The notes: generated from the letters alone by a model not told the origin. A stretch of 40,955 nt of DNA from Brevibacillus invocatus (GCF_003710915.1 NZ_RHHR01000005.1:1-40955), one strand, 5' to 3'; shown: positions 8,835 to 18,017, counted from the first letter of the stretch. A program made the numbers and translations.

Positions 8835-10262
8835 GTGAAAGCGGATTTTATCATTGCCCATGCCTTTGTTTTGACGATGGAAGGCAAGGGAGTAGGCATG
8901 GTACAGAACGGTGCGATCGCAGTAAAGGGGAATATGATTCTGGCTGTAGGACCGTCTGCTGATATACTCTCTGCTTATCAGGCAGACCGATTGATCGATG
9001 GAACCGGAAAGCTGGTCATGCCAGGACTCATAGACGCTCATATTCACACAGGGCTCTCCATCTTCAGAGGAATGGCGCAGGACATGTCCCATTGGATGCA
9101 AAAAGGGTTATGGCCGTTCATCAAAAATACTGATAAAAAGGATGCCCTGACAGGCTCACTGGTGACGATCATTGAAGGGATCAAGGCAGGGACGACCACT
9201 TTCTGCGATTACGATCACAATATGAATGACATCGTTTCGCATTATGTGAAGACGGGAGTGCGAGCAAGAGTAGCCGAAACGATCAATGAATTGCCGGACG
9301 ATATCGGGACTTTGCCTGTGGGAGACTTGTACCCATTTGACACTGCTTTGGGAAATCAAAGGCTGCAGGAAAGCATCCGGCTGTTTGAGACATGGCACGA
9401 GCAAGGTGACGGAAGAATTACCTGCCTATTTGGACCTCAAGGGGCAGACATGATGGGAACTGAACTGTTGCTAGAGGTAAAAGCGCTGGCAGAGAAATAC
9501 GACACGCGTATTCATATGCACGTTGCCCAAGGCGACAGGGAAATCGATCAAATGGTGAAGCGATACGGCAAGCGTACGATTCCGTTTCTGGATGAGTTGG
9601 GTTATCTGGATTCCAGACTGATGGCCGTCCATTTGACTGAAGCTACCAAAGACGAGACATACCTTGTCGCGAAACGCGGTGCCTCGATGATTTACTGTGC
9701 AGGCAGCATCGGAATTATTGATGGATTAGTTCCACCCATCATGGATTTCCTCGAAGCAGGAGGTCAGGCCGCTCTTGGTTCGGATCAAGCACCTGGGAAC
9801 AACTGCAACAACATGTTCAATGAAATGAAATTTGCCGCCATCCTCAATAAAGTGAAGCGCTCCGATCCAAAAGCGTTTCCTGCTTGGTTGTCCCTGAGGC
9901 TGGCCACGATTGAATCAGCCATAGCCATCGGACTGGATCATGAGATTGGCAGCCTGAAAAAAGGGAAAAAGGCAGACATTCTGATCGTGAATCTGGAAAG
10001 CCCCACATTGTGCCCTGTGTTCACGGATCCGATCCGAAACATCGTTCCCAACCTCGTTTATTCCGCGAGAGGTCATGAAGTGGAGACGGTGATCATTGAT
10101 GGTCAGTTCATCATGGAGGAAAATCAGCTAGTCACGGTGAATGAGAAAGAAGCAATCCGTGAAGCACAACAGGCAGCAGAACGGATCAGCCGTCGCTCCG
10201 GGCAAGACATCATGGCTGCTCACAGCGACGTTTACCAAATGATGAAGGACGGGTACCTATGA
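8835..10262 (+). CDS. Amidohydrolase (TrzA/AtzB/MtaD-like subgroup)
   Basis: Metal-dependent hydrolase or deaminase of the amidohydrolase superfamily. Metal ligands are recognisable: H69 and H71 in D-A-H-I-H-T, a His in H-M-H-V-A-Q, a His in A-V-H-L-T-E and the Asp in G-S-D-Q-A. The family includes cytosine, guanine and S-adenosylhomocysteine deaminases and triazine hydrolases; no single substrate can be assigned. GTG 8835 is preferred over GTG 8820 because GGAGGG (8822-8827) lies between them, seven bases before the second. The stop overlaps the start of the next amidohydrolase by four bases (ATGA), showing translational coupling. Its place after the importer suggests it acts on the imported compound or its breakdown product. 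Confidence 0.88.
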   Translation: MKADFIIAHAFVLTMEGKGVGMVQNGAIAVKGNMILAVGPSADILSAYQADRLIDGTGKLVMPGLIDAHIHTGLSIFRGMAQDMSHWMQKGLWPFIKNTDKKDALTGSLVTIIEGIKAGTTTFCDYDHNMNDIVSHYVKTGVRARVAETINELPDDIGTLPVGDLYPFDTALGNQRLQESIRLFETWHEQGDGRITCLFGPQGADMMGTELLLEVKALAEKYDTRIHMHVAQGDREIDQMVKRYGKRTIPFLDELGYLDSRLMAVHLTEATKDETYLVAKRGASMIYCAGSIGIIDGLVPPIMDFLEAGGQAALGSDQAPGNNCNNMFNEMKFAAILNKVKRSDPKAFPAWLSLRLATIESAIAIGLDHEIGSLKKGKKADILIVNLESPTLCPVFTDPIRNIVPNLVYSARGHEVETVIIDGQFIMEENQLVTVNEKEAIREAQQAAERISRRSGQDIMAAHSDVYQMMKDGYL

Positions 10263-11872
10263 CAACGATATTTACCAACGGAAGGTTTTACACGTTTGAT
10301 CCCGCTCAGCCTACAGCAGAATCCGTCGTCGTCCAGGATGGGAAAATCGTCGACCTTGGAGACCAGCGGGACATGCTGCAGCAATGGGGTGGACCAGAGG
10401 CGATCGTAAGAGATCTGGAAGGGAAAATGGTCACACCCGGTTTGATTGACAGTCACCTGCATCTTTCTTCGATTGCCATGACCTTTAAGAATCTCGACTT
10501 GACACCTATCACTTCTAAGCATCAGCTTTTACAAGCGATTAAAACACGCGCTGACCAAACGGCTGCAAATGAATGGGTGCAGGGCAGGGGCTGGGATGAG
10601 AATCGATTCACGGATGGAAGCTTGCCTACGATCGAGGAGCTAGACGAAGTGTCTCCACATTGTCCTGTTTTTTTGCCTAGAGTATGTGGCCATGTCACGC
10701 TGGTGAACAGCAAGGCTTTGGAAATCGCTGGCTATTCAGAAGAGATGGTGATTCCATCGGGAGGTACCGTCGTTCTTGATCCTGTAACCAAAAAACCGAC
10801 AGGGCTTCTGCTGGAAACGGCGGCCGATATTGTGGAAAAGCATATTCCGCAGCCGACTTACCAACAACTGAAGGACTTGCTGAGACAAGCCATCCAATAT
10901 GCGATGAAATGCGGGCTTACCAGTGTCCATACAGAGGATTTGCGTGGGCTTGGTGGATTGGATCAGACCTGGCAGTTGTACGATGAGCTCCTGAACGAGG
11001 AAAAACTTGGTTTGCGCTGTAATCTTCTCATTTATTATCCTCATGTACAGCGATTGGTGGAGCGTGGAATGCACGCAGGATACGGAAATGAAACCTTGCA
11101 AATCGGAGCTGTGAAGATCTTTGCCGACGGAAGCTTTGGTGGACGAACCGCATACTTATCCGCTCCTTATACGGATGATCCAGAAAATTACGGCAGCAAG
11201 ATTCACGATTCGAAAACCCTTTACGAGCTTTTCAAGGAAGCTCGTGATGCCCAGATGCCGATAGCTGTGCACACCATTGGAGATGAAGCGCTGGCGATGG
11301 TATTGGATACATTGGATCAATTCGAACCGGTCGAATACCGTGATCGCATGATTCATACCTCCTTGCTCCGTCCAGATTTGTTGGAGCGACTGAAAAAACC
11401 GAACATTGTCGCTGATATACAGCCTCGCTTTGTCGTAGGTGATTTCCCTTGGGTTGCGGATCGCATCGGCGAAGAACGGGCATCCCAAACCTACATTTGG
11501 AAAAGCATGCTAGAAGCAGGAATTATGTGTGCAGGTGGTTCTGATGCTCCTATCGAACCACTGGAACCCCTCTTGGGGATTCATGCTACCGTCACCAGAC
11601 GTGCACCAAAAGACGCTCACGACGGCTATAATTCCGAGCAAAATCTATCCGTGGAAGAGGCGATTCGCCTGTTTACTTATGGAGGCGCGCTGGCAACCAA
11701 TGAGGAAGCAGTCAAGGGAACCATCAGCAGAGGAAAGTATGCGGATATGACAGTATATTCGAAAAATCTATTAGAAATTGAGGTAGATGAAATCTTGACC
11801 ACTGAGATTGAAATGACCATCATTGGTGGAGAGATTTGCTATCAGCGTGAGAAGAATCCCAGTACGGTATGA
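10259..11872 (+). CDS. Amidohydrolase family 3 protein (YtcJ-like)
   Basis: 537-residue amidohydrolase of the YtcJ/N-substituted formamide deformylase-like subgroup. Seen: H66 and H68 in L-I-D-S-H-L-H-L, the characteristic G-R-G-W-D-E-N-R-F, the middle K-I-F-A-D-G-S-F-G-G with the family's lysine, H-T-I-G-D-E-A, and the Asp in G-G-S-D-A-P-I-E. Length and order fit. It starts inside the stop codon of the previous gene. As the last gene of the operon it probably catalyses the next hydrolytic step, but the substrate is unknown. Confidence 0.88.
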   Translation: MTTIFTNGRFYTFDPAQPTAESVVVQDGKIVDLGDQRDMLQQWGGPEAIVRDLEGKMVTPGLIDSHLHLSSIAMTFKNLDLTPITSKHQLLQAIKTRADQTAANEWVQGRGWDENRFTDGSLPTIEELDEVSPHCPVFLPRVCGHVTLVNSKALEIAGYSEEMVIPSGGTVVLDPVTKKPTGLLLETAADIVEKHIPQPTYQQLKDLLRQAIQYAMKCGLTSVHTEDLRGLGGLDQTWQLYDELLNEEKLGLRCNLLIYYPHVQRLVERGMHAGYGNETLQIGAVKIFADGSFGGRTAYLSAPYTDDPENYGSKIHDSKTLYELFKEARDAQMPIAVHTIGDEALAMVLDTLDQFEPVEYRDRMIHTSLLRPDLLERLKKPNIVADIQPRFVVGDFPWVADRIGEERASQTYIWKSMLEAGIMCAGGSDAPIEPLEPLLGIHATVTRRAPKDAHDGYNSEQNLSVEEAIRLFTYGGALATNEEAVKGTISRGKYADMTVYSKNLLEIEVDEILTTEIEMTIIGGEICYQREKNPSTV

Positions 11873-11900
11873 CGTAAAATAATAGACACGTGTACTTCCG

Positions 11901-11948
11901 ATCCGCCAGCTAATCTCGTCTTCTCAGAGATAGCATGGCGGATTGTTT
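11901..11948 (+). terminator. Terminator of the transporter/amidohydrolase operon
   Basis: An eight-bp stem (11901-11908 with 11936-11943) is extended inside by G-C-T-A-A-T-C-T-C pairing with G-A-G-A-T-A-G-C apart from one bulged base. A T-rich stretch follows. It sits about 30 bases after the last amidohydrolase. Confidence 0.7.
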
Positions 11949-12071
11949 GATTCATGAAGCTGATCAGGGCATCCATATTCGTAAAAGGTCAACACTCTTT
12001 TTCGTAGAACATTAAGGGATAGAATCTCGATTTAGACATTCGTGAAAGACTTACGACGAGGGGGTATGTGC

Positions 12072-12191
12072 ATGAAATCCCTAAATCAATGGAAAAGGGA
12101 TCAATTGAAGCTTTTACGAGAGGTAGAAGGTTTACTGTCTCTCATTCCCCAACCTATCTTAGTCGTCGATCAAAGATGCTGGAAAGTATAA
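12072..12191 (+). pseudogene. Short ORF resembling the first residues of a PAS-domain regulator
   Basis: ATG 12072 follows a good GAGGGGG (12058-12064) and encodes 39 residues. The end, L-I-P-Q-P-I-L-V-V-D-Q, looks like the beginning of a PAS domain in sigma-54-type activators or sensor kinases, then stops. From about 12176 another frame gives an unidentified but protein-like run (G-K-Y-N-L-D-G-H, then V-D-V-Y-V-S-T-F-N-A-S-K) ending before the next terminator. I read this as a joint between two gene remnants rather than a working small protein. Confidence 0.4.
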
Positions 12192-12279
12192 TCTCGATGG
12201 GCATCAAACAAAGTCGGTTGACGTATATGTCTCCACCTTCAATGCTTCGAAAATAATGCACATGAATGAACCAAAATAC

Positions 12280-12313
12280 AGCCGCCAGCCTCCGTTGACT
12301 GGTGGCTTTTTTT
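12280..12313 (+). terminator. Stem-loop terminator
   Basis: Nine-bp stem (12280-12288 with 12299-12307, one G-T pair), a ten-base loop and seven Ts. It closes the region holding the 12072 fragment. Confidence 0.8.
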
Positions 12314-12317
12314 CCTT

Positions 12318-12785
12318 TTGCAATCAGACAGCCAGTATAATAAACCCCAAAATCACTTGTTGCGAAGAATCGAGATTTATAAAAATCGGCCGATCTTTTA
12401 CAGCCTGGGTGACTTTGTTTTCCAAACCGAAGCCGTAACCAGCCAGCCAGCCGATTTCTACCAGCATTACGGTCTGAGTCACAATCATAATGTCGCAGAT
12501 GCACTGGAGGCGATGAGCGCGAACTATACGCGGGGTCTATGCGTACATCGCGAGGTTTGGGAAGCGGTCATCCCGTTGTGGAAAATGCAGGATGGGGAAC
12601 TATTGGAAATCGAGCTGCATCCGATCGAACTGGGGTATGAACTGCCTGTTCACCGCATGGGATGGCCAAGAAAAAGTACATCTCCGCACATCATGGAGAG
12701 TCTGAAAGCTTTGAGTGAACCATTTGGAACCCATATTGAGATCGACGAAGAGGGTGTCGGCAGGGTAAGGCTTCAAGCCAAGTAG
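12318..12785 (+). pseudogene. CapA-family protein, C-terminal remnant
   Basis: From about 12354 the frame reads H-L-L-R-R-I-E-I-Y-K, then R-P-I-F-Y-S-L-G-D-F-V-F-Q and later P-A-D-F-Y-Q-H-Y-G-L. This is the C-terminal half of CapA-like metallophosphatase-fold proteins linked to poly-gamma-glutamate or capsule biosynthesis. The full family has 350-450 residues. The N-terminal half with the metal-binding residues is absent: the coding signal begins just after a terminator, with no ribosome binding site. The 3' end runs directly into the acyl-CoA ligase remnant at about 12785, so both 5' and 3' limits look like deletion joints. Confidence 0.75.
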
Positions 12786-13448
12786 TCTCCGGCGGAGCCT
12801 CAATGCCGGTAGAATTGCTGCATCAATTCGATGAAAAGTTTGGGGTTCAGGTCATGGAGGGTTATGGCCTATCTGAAGCGGCTCCTGCCACAGCCTTCAA
12901 TCCAATTCGGGGAATCCGAAAGCCGGGCTCTGTGGGAGTTGACATTCCGGGTGTAACCAACAGGGTGGTCGATCCGGAAGGGAATGAATTGCCGCGTGGA
13001 GAAGTCGGCGAACTCATTGTACAGGGACCAAATGTGATGATGGGGTATCTCGGTCTTCCCGAGGATACGAGAGCGGCATTGAAAAATGGATGGCTCTATT
13101 CTGGTGATCTGGCCCGTATGGACGAGGAAGTCTATGTCTATATCGTCGATCGGAAGAAGGATATGATCTTGGTAGATGGCTACAATGTGTATCCTCGCGA
13201 AGTGGAGGAGGTGCTGTATCAGCATCCTGCCATTATGGAAGCCGCCGTGATTGGGGTTCCTGACGAGATCCATGGCGAATCTGTCAAAGCGTTTATTGCC
13301 TTTAAAGAAGTGGCGGTATCGGAGGAAGAGATCGTCGATTTTTGCCGCGATAAACTGGTGAAGTACAGTACCGCGCCAGATCGAAATCGTGGCAGAGTTG
13401 CCCAAGAATAGTACAGGGAAAATTCTGAGACGATCTTTGAGGAGATAA
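12785..13448 (+). pseudogene. AMP-dependent acyl-CoA ligase, C-terminal remnant with frameshift
   Basis: The frame opens in mid-gene with [10 protein letters not shown], then gives the family motifs [18 protein letters not shown] and [18 protein letters not shown], which mark fatty acyl-CoA synthetases. The N-terminal half with the first ATP-binding motif is missing, replaced by the CapA remnant. Near 13370-13385 the frame shifts: the normal ending [18 protein letters not shown], with its catalytic lysine, appears in the next frame and stops at 13446-13448. The continuous ORF alone (12803-13411) therefore ends in unrelated residues. Not expected to function. Confidence 0.85.
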
Positions 13449-13546
13449 AAACGGGGGCAGTGAAGACGATTCACTGCCCTGATTCGACCAAAGTATAAAA
13501 TCTTTTGCCATTCCTTATAGTAACCGATGAAAGGAGTGGTAAAAGA

Positions 13547-15241
13547 ATGGATGCAGTAGCGCAAATGGAAGCAAAAACGGGCAAGACCCGGCAAAACAGT
13601 ACAAGTGCAAGGAACGTAGCCCAACATCTCGTACAGCAGCTGACTCTCTGGGGAGTGGAGCGCATTTACGGTGTAATTGGAGATGGCAATCTATTCTTGC
13701 TCGACGAATTGGGAAAACAGAACAGGATCACATATATCGCATGCCGCCACGAGACAAACGCTGCCATCATGGCGTCTGCAGATGCCAAGCTGACCGGAAA
13801 GCTTGCGGTCTGTACCTGCACAAGCGGCCCTGGTCTGGCATCGATCATGAATGGTTTGGCGGATGCATGGGCGGATCGCGTTCCATTATTGCTGATCAGC
13901 GGTCATGTAGAAAGCACAGCTATTGGTTTGGGTGGTGTGCAGGATATCAATCAGCAGCTTTTGATTCAGCCTCTTGCAGAATTCAGTTCATTGGTTGCCG
14001 ATAGTCATGTATTTCCGAAGCTGCTGAATAAAGCAGGGAAAACAGCACTGCATAAGGGCGGTGTTGCTCATCTTTCCGTGCCAAAGGAGATTTGGCAGCT
14101 ACCTGTCACAGGCAGCTTCTTTCCTTTGCCCATCAAAACAACTCCTGCGACTCCCAGTCCGGAACAACTCATAAAGGCAGCTCAGCTGATCGACAAAGCA
14201 AAACGACCGATACTTTTAGCAGGCCGCGGCATCGAATCTGCACAAAGCTACGCCCTACAATTTGCAGAGAAAATTCAGGCGCCGCTGATGGTAACCATGC
14301 CTGCAAAAAGCTTTGTACCTAATGATCATCCGCTGTTTATAGGCGGTCTTGGTCATGCAGGGACAGAGATTTCTCGGGAGCTTTTGGCGAAGGCAGATCT
14401 ATGCATTGTCCTCGGCGCAACCTGGTGGCCATCGGATTATGTGCCAAAGACGGTGCAAACCGTTCAAATCGATGCTGCCGTAGAAAATATTGGTGAAAGC
14501 CATCCAGTAGCTGCACCTGTCGTCGGTGATCTCTTAACAGTTATTTCTCAGCTAACTTCTCATGTGCGGCAAAAGAAAAACGAGCAGTATGTCGCAGAAA
14601 TTTCAAAGAAAAAATTAGCGTGGAACAATAGAATAGAAGAAGAGTCCAAGCTTGTATCTCCGACTGATTCCATTTCACCCGCATACGCTTTCTCGGTTTT
14701 GCAAAAGTGTATCGACGATGATGCCGTCATCACGCTTGATGTAGGTGACCATACTGTTTGGTTTGAACGGATCTTTCAATTGAAACGCCAGAAGCTGATC
14801 ATCTCTGGAACGTGGAGGACGCTTGGATTTGGTTTACCAGCAGGAATTGCTTGCCAGCTGGCTATGCCTGACCGTCAGGTGGTCAGCGTGGCTGGAGATG
14901 GTGGAGTAGCCTATTCCATTATGGAGCTGATCACCGCGGTTACGCATAAACTTCCTCTTACATTGTTCATTATGAATAATCAGTCCTACGCGATGGAAAA
15001 AAACAGAATGATAGTGGAAGGCTTAGATACGCTTGGTTCCCAAATTCCCAATCCGGATTATGCTGCTCTGGCGAAAGCATGCCGGGTGGAATCCATTCGG
15101 GTAAGCAAGTCTGAAGAACTGGAACCAAGCATTCGGCAAGCTTTGTCTTCACGAACGACCTCGGTGGTGGAAATCATGTGCACAGCCCCTGTCTTGCCGC
15201 ACACCAAAATTCTAAAAGGCATGGATGCAGGAAATCACTAG
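13547..15241 (+). CDS. Thiamine-diphosphate-dependent enzyme, pyruvate oxidase-like
   Basis: ThDP enzyme of the pyruvate oxidase/acetolactate synthase family. The catalytic glutamate that activates ThDP is E69 in C-R-H-E-T-N-A. The ThDP and metal site is visible near 450 as G-D-G-G-V-A and ends 27 residues later in N-N. Sequence style and a length of 564 residues are close to B. subtilis YdaP and E. coli PoxB, suggesting oxidative decarboxylation of pyruvate to acetate or acetyl phosphate; acetolactate synthase is less likely because no small subunit is near. Start ATG 13547 follows AAGGAG at 13531-13536; the longer reading from 13505 is not needed. A strong terminator follows. It appears intact and single-gene. 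Confidence 0.87.
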   Translation: MDAVAQMEAKTGKTRQNSTSARNVAQHLVQQLTLWGVERIYGVIGDGNLFLLDELGKQNRITYIACRHETNAAIMASADAKLTGKLAVCTCTSGPGLASIMNGLADAWADRVPLLLISGHVESTAIGLGGVQDINQQLLIQPLAEFSSLVADSHVFPKLLNKAGKTALHKGGVAHLSVPKEIWQLPVTGSFFPLPIKTTPATPSPEQLIKAAQLIDKAKRPILLAGRGIESAQSYALQFAEKIQAPLMVTMPAKSFVPNDHPLFIGGLGHAGTEISRELLAKADLCIVLGATWWPSDYVPKTVQTVQIDAAVENIGESHPVAAPVVGDLLTVISQLTSHVRQKKNEQYVAEISKKKLAWNNRIEEESKLVSPTDSISPAYAFSVLQKCIDDDAVITLDVGDHTVWFERIFQLKRQKLIISGTWRTLGFGLPAGIACQLAMPDRQVVSVAGDGGVAYSIMELITAVTHKLPLTLFIMNNQSYAMEKNRMIVEGLDTLGSQIPNPDYAALAKACRVESIRVSKSEELEPSIRQALSSRTTSVVEIMCTAPVLPHTKILKGMDAGNH

Positions 15242-15267
15242 TCTTTTAGAAGACTAAGATACAAGTC

Positions 15268-15318
15268 GAGGTAAAGGATCCATCCTGATGAACGGGATGG
15301 ATCTTTTACCTCTTTTTT
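15268..15318 (+). terminator. Strong terminator after the pyruvate-oxidase-like gene
   Basis: Long stem of about 18 bp (15268-15285 with 15295-15312, nearly perfect), short loop, then six Ts. Confidence 0.93.
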
Positions 15319-15500
15319 CGGAATCACGTCTTTTCGCATGCGTTGGCCTCCTTAATGACTTTCGTTAAAAGAGTAGCATACGAATATGTAGAAAAAATGA
15401 AGATGAAGCGATGACTACAACCTACTATTAAATGCCATTTATGATAGAATTTAATGAATATACATAGAATCGTATGATTTTTGACGAAAGGAGATGTTGT

Positions 15501-16567
15501 ATGTATACCTACACTAAGCCGCACTCTTCTCGCGTTGAGAAACATTCAACTCGCGAAACTGAAGGGAGAAATAGCCAGGTTGCCCAGCTGCAAAAACTGC
15601 AAGGCGGACGGATACCTTTCATCAATATGGAGACGACCATCGGAATCCGGAAGTGAACCCGGATGAATCAGAGGGCGTAAACGGTGTTTATCTCGGTGGA
15701 CAAAGAGCGGATGACGCACCCGTGGTAGACACCTTCCGAATGGCCTATAATCGTTTGGACAGCTGGCTGCATTTCTTGGAAAAAACCTATCCAAACGTTA
15801 TGGCAGAGGTTGAAGACGCAATCGATTTGGAGCGTCGTAAAGAAATTCTCAAAGAGATCAAGATAAAGACAAAAGCGTACAAGACCGAATACCGCAAGCT
15901 GGATAATACGGGGTACCTGGATGATCTCAATCATTTTTTCCTGTTCGTCGTGGATATGGAGAGCGAAATCCTGGACATGACAGAAGAAATCGAACGCATT
16001 GCACGGCGTCACAAAATTGGTGAAACGGATGACGAGATTCACGAACAAGGCACTGAAATTTGGCGCAAGCGGTGGCACACTGCCATCCAAGAGATCAATA
16101 CGGTGATAGAAGCACTCTGGCCATCCACAGAAGCAAAGCTTCACGAGTGGATGGAAAAACAGGCATTTATTCGCAACAAGGATCACACCCTGGAACTCGA
16201 TTATATCGGTAGTCTGGCAAAAGGCTACAAAGGCCCTCCCAAACAGCATATTCGCTTCGATCCCACAGATTTTGACGTTGACGCCAATCTTTACGCCCCA
16301 GCACTCACTGAATACGCGGTGCGAGTAGACGGTCAAACACCCGACAGAGAGCGGAGCTTTGGTAGAAATACATCGATTCGTCCGCTGCATGATTTTTCCG
16401 ATAAAATCCAAAAAGAACTCGTCAATCGAATTGACGGCATTGAAGAGGATCCGAATGACTTGTTCGATGTCGCGATCTATGCAACATCAACACCTGAACA
16501 GCTCGATTACGAGAACAGACTTCAAGAAATGTATGATTTCCGTGCGCTCTCTTCATCTGAAGGGTGA
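15501..16567 (+). pseudogene. Effector-like protein with polymerase-beta-type nucleotidyltransferase domain, frameshifted near the N-terminus
   Basis: The largest ORF (GTG 15653 to 16567, 304 residues) has no ribosome binding site, but ATG 15501 does (AAAGGAG). That ATG starts a 51-residue frame rich in polar residues. Near 15608 the sense clearly passes to the other frame (T-F-H-Q-Y-G-D-D-H-R-N-P-E-V-N), so one base is missing. Numbering from 15653: residues 30-180 are mostly helical and charged. At 186-191 comes G-S-L-A-K-G, at 206-210 D-F-D-V-D, and at 272-277 D-V-A-I-Y-A. This is the spacing of the G-S-x-A-K-G...D-x-D...D catalytic core of Pol-beta-like nucleotidyltransferases. A variable N-terminus plus a small enzymatic C-terminus suggests a toxin or effector, possibly acting on tRNA or protein; this is inference. 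A 13-codon ORF at 16574 may be the stub of a partner gene. Confidence 0.6.
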
Positions 16568-16751
16568 AGGTTTATGAAGAAGGTAAGCATGATTATATGG
16601 GTTATACAACCGTGAAAAACTCTCGGATTTAATCATGTTTTGGTAGGAGAATCGGTGTAAATAATTCTTCCCGGATTTGGTACAAGGACGAAATAAGTTC
16701 TATACTTCCTTATGTAAAACCTAACAAGTTCTCAAGCGCACTCTGATACTG

Positions 16752-16806
16752 GGAGCCAAATGATTAATGGGAAACATCTCGTTAATCATTTGGCTCCTTT
16801 ATGTTT
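16752..16806 (+). terminator. Long stem-loop between the effector-like gene and the MFS gene
   Basis: Perfect 16-bp stem (16752-16767 with 16782-16797) and a 14-base loop, followed by T-rich DNA. It ends 57 bases before the MFS start, so it either terminates the upstream transcript or attenuates the transporter gene. Confidence 0.75.
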
Positions 16807-16853
16807 TTTATAGGGCCAAAAAATCGCCCATAAATCATAGAGGAGTGACGAAT

Positions 16854-17369
16854 GTGAAAGAGGTTTTTCGCAATCGCAATTTTCGCAAGCTGTTCTTTTC
16901 CAATTTATTTTCTGGATCTGGCCAGGGGATGACCATAATCGGGATTTCCTGGTATTTGGTAGAATCGACTGGCTCGGCTAGCTTGCTAGGCTCTACCATG
17001 CTGATTTCTTCTATTCTGACGTTACTTATGGGGCCATATTTGGGTACATGGATTGACCGATTCTCCCGTAAAACGATTCTACAAATGGAACAGCTGGGGG
17101 ATGTACGGTTATATCCATCCTGGCTGTTTGGGGTTTTTGGGGAATGTATCACGAATGGATGCTGGTTGTTATTTTTTTTTGCGACTACTTGTATGTCCCA
17201 GATTCACGAACCAACGTTGACCGCCTTCGTTCAGGAAACATCTGACCAAAAGCACTACAAGACGATCAACTCTTTACTGGAGGTTCAAAACCAAATCGCT
17301 TTGGTTTTGGCTGGAGCTTTTGCGGGTATGCTTTTAGACAAATATGGACTGCATCTGGTCATACTATAA
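16854..17369 (+). pseudogene. MFS transporter, truncated and doubly frameshifted
   Basis: Start GTG 16854 has GAGGAG a few bases upstream. The product begins like three-component MFS exporters (F-R-N-R-N-F-R-K-L-F-F-S-N) with loop 2-3 as G-T-W-I-D-R-F-S-R-K. From about 17097 to 17180 the main frame is implausible, while the next frame reads a clean hydrophobic helix (V-I-S-I-L-A-V-W-G-F-W-G-M-Y). The sense returns to the first frame at a run of nine Ts (17172-17180) and continues C-M-S-Q-I-H-E-P-T-L-T-A-F-V-Q-E. The ORF ends after about 172 residues, less than half of the usual 400. The rest is absent; the TetR promoter region follows at once. Probably once a drug exporter controlled by the adjacent TetR protein. 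Confidence 0.8.
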
Positions 17370-17386
17370 TACTTTTTACACGAAAA

Positions 17387-17418
17387 TATTGAACAAATGA
17401 ACGGATATTTGTTCAATA
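17387..17418. promoter_or_regulatory. Perfect inverted repeat, probable TetR operator
   Basis: The 12-base arms TATTGAACAAAT (17387-17398) and ATTTGTTCAATA (17407-17418) are exact reverse complements with an eight-base spacer. The site lies between a TATAAT (17365-17370) and the ribosome binding site of the TetR gene (17421-17426). Binding there would block transcription elongation or initiation, which fits autoregulation. Confidence 0.8.
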
Positions 17419-17435
17419 CCAGGAGGACAGAGCAA

Positions 17436-18017
17436 ATGAATGAAAATGATTTACGCGTCATCAAAACAAAAAAAGCACTGCATCACGCGCTCCTGGCATT
17501 GTTAAAAACAAGTTCACTCGAATCGATATCCGTGTCTACCCTTTGTCGTGAGGCGTCCATCAATAGAGGCACTTTTTACTTGCATTACAAGGACATCGCA
17601 ACTTTGTTTGACGAACATCTTCAGCATCTTCTCAAGGATTTGGAGGAGTCGTATTACGAGCCATATCGCCATGTCTCCCGTCTGGTTCCGCATCAGCTCG
17701 ACCCCTCGACCATTCGGATCTTTCATCATGTGAAGAAATATCAGCAGTTCTATGAGGTTGTTTTTGATCGCAAATCGTCGTTATCGTACTACTATTCACT
17801 GTTTGAAAAAATAAAAGAGCTGATGGGGCAGAGTACGTCGGTCTATTCATTAGGTGAAAGAGATCTCTCTTTTCTGATTGCTTATCAGGCAAATGCGATC
17901 ATGGGTCTGCTGATCCAGTGGAGCGAGGATGGATTCACTCGCAGTCCTGAGTTCATGAATGAGCAGCTTTCTTATCTCTTAAAGCCGCAGAGCTGGGAGA
18001 GTCAGGACAAAGGGTGA
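17436..18017 (+). CDS. TetR/AcrR family transcriptional regulator
   Basis: 193-residue repressor with an N-terminal helix-turn-helix at about residues 8-55: T-K-K-A-L-H-H-A-L-L, then S-I-S-V-S-T-L-C-R-E-A-S-I-N-R-G-T-F-Y-L-H-Y-K-D. The C-terminal part is a variable all-helical ligand domain close to the TetR C-terminal families found in Bacillota. ATG 17436 follows AGGAGG with good spacing; the longer reading from ATG 17397 would start inside the palindromic operator and is rejected. The neighbour upstream is a broken MFS transporter, its likely former target. Ligand unknown. Confidence 0.9.
   Translation: MNENDLRVIKTKKALHHALLALLKTSSLESISVSTLCREASINRGTFYLHYKDIATLFDEHLQHLLKDLEESYYEPYRHVSRLVPHQLDPSTIRIFHHVKKYQQFYEVVFDRKSSLSYYYSLFEKIKELMGQSTSVYSLGERDLSFLIAYQANAIMGLLIQWSEDGFTRSPEFMNEQLSYLLKPQSWESQDKG

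Noticed and set aside
12869..13627. 252-codon minus-strand frame opposite the acyl-CoA ligase remnant
   Set aside because: The plus strand carries clear ligase motifs; the antisense frame has no recognisable domain.
15668..16411. 247-codon minus-strand frame opposite the nucleotidyltransferase-like gene
   Set aside because: Composition is typical of an antisense reading, and the plus strand has catalytic motifs and codon bias.
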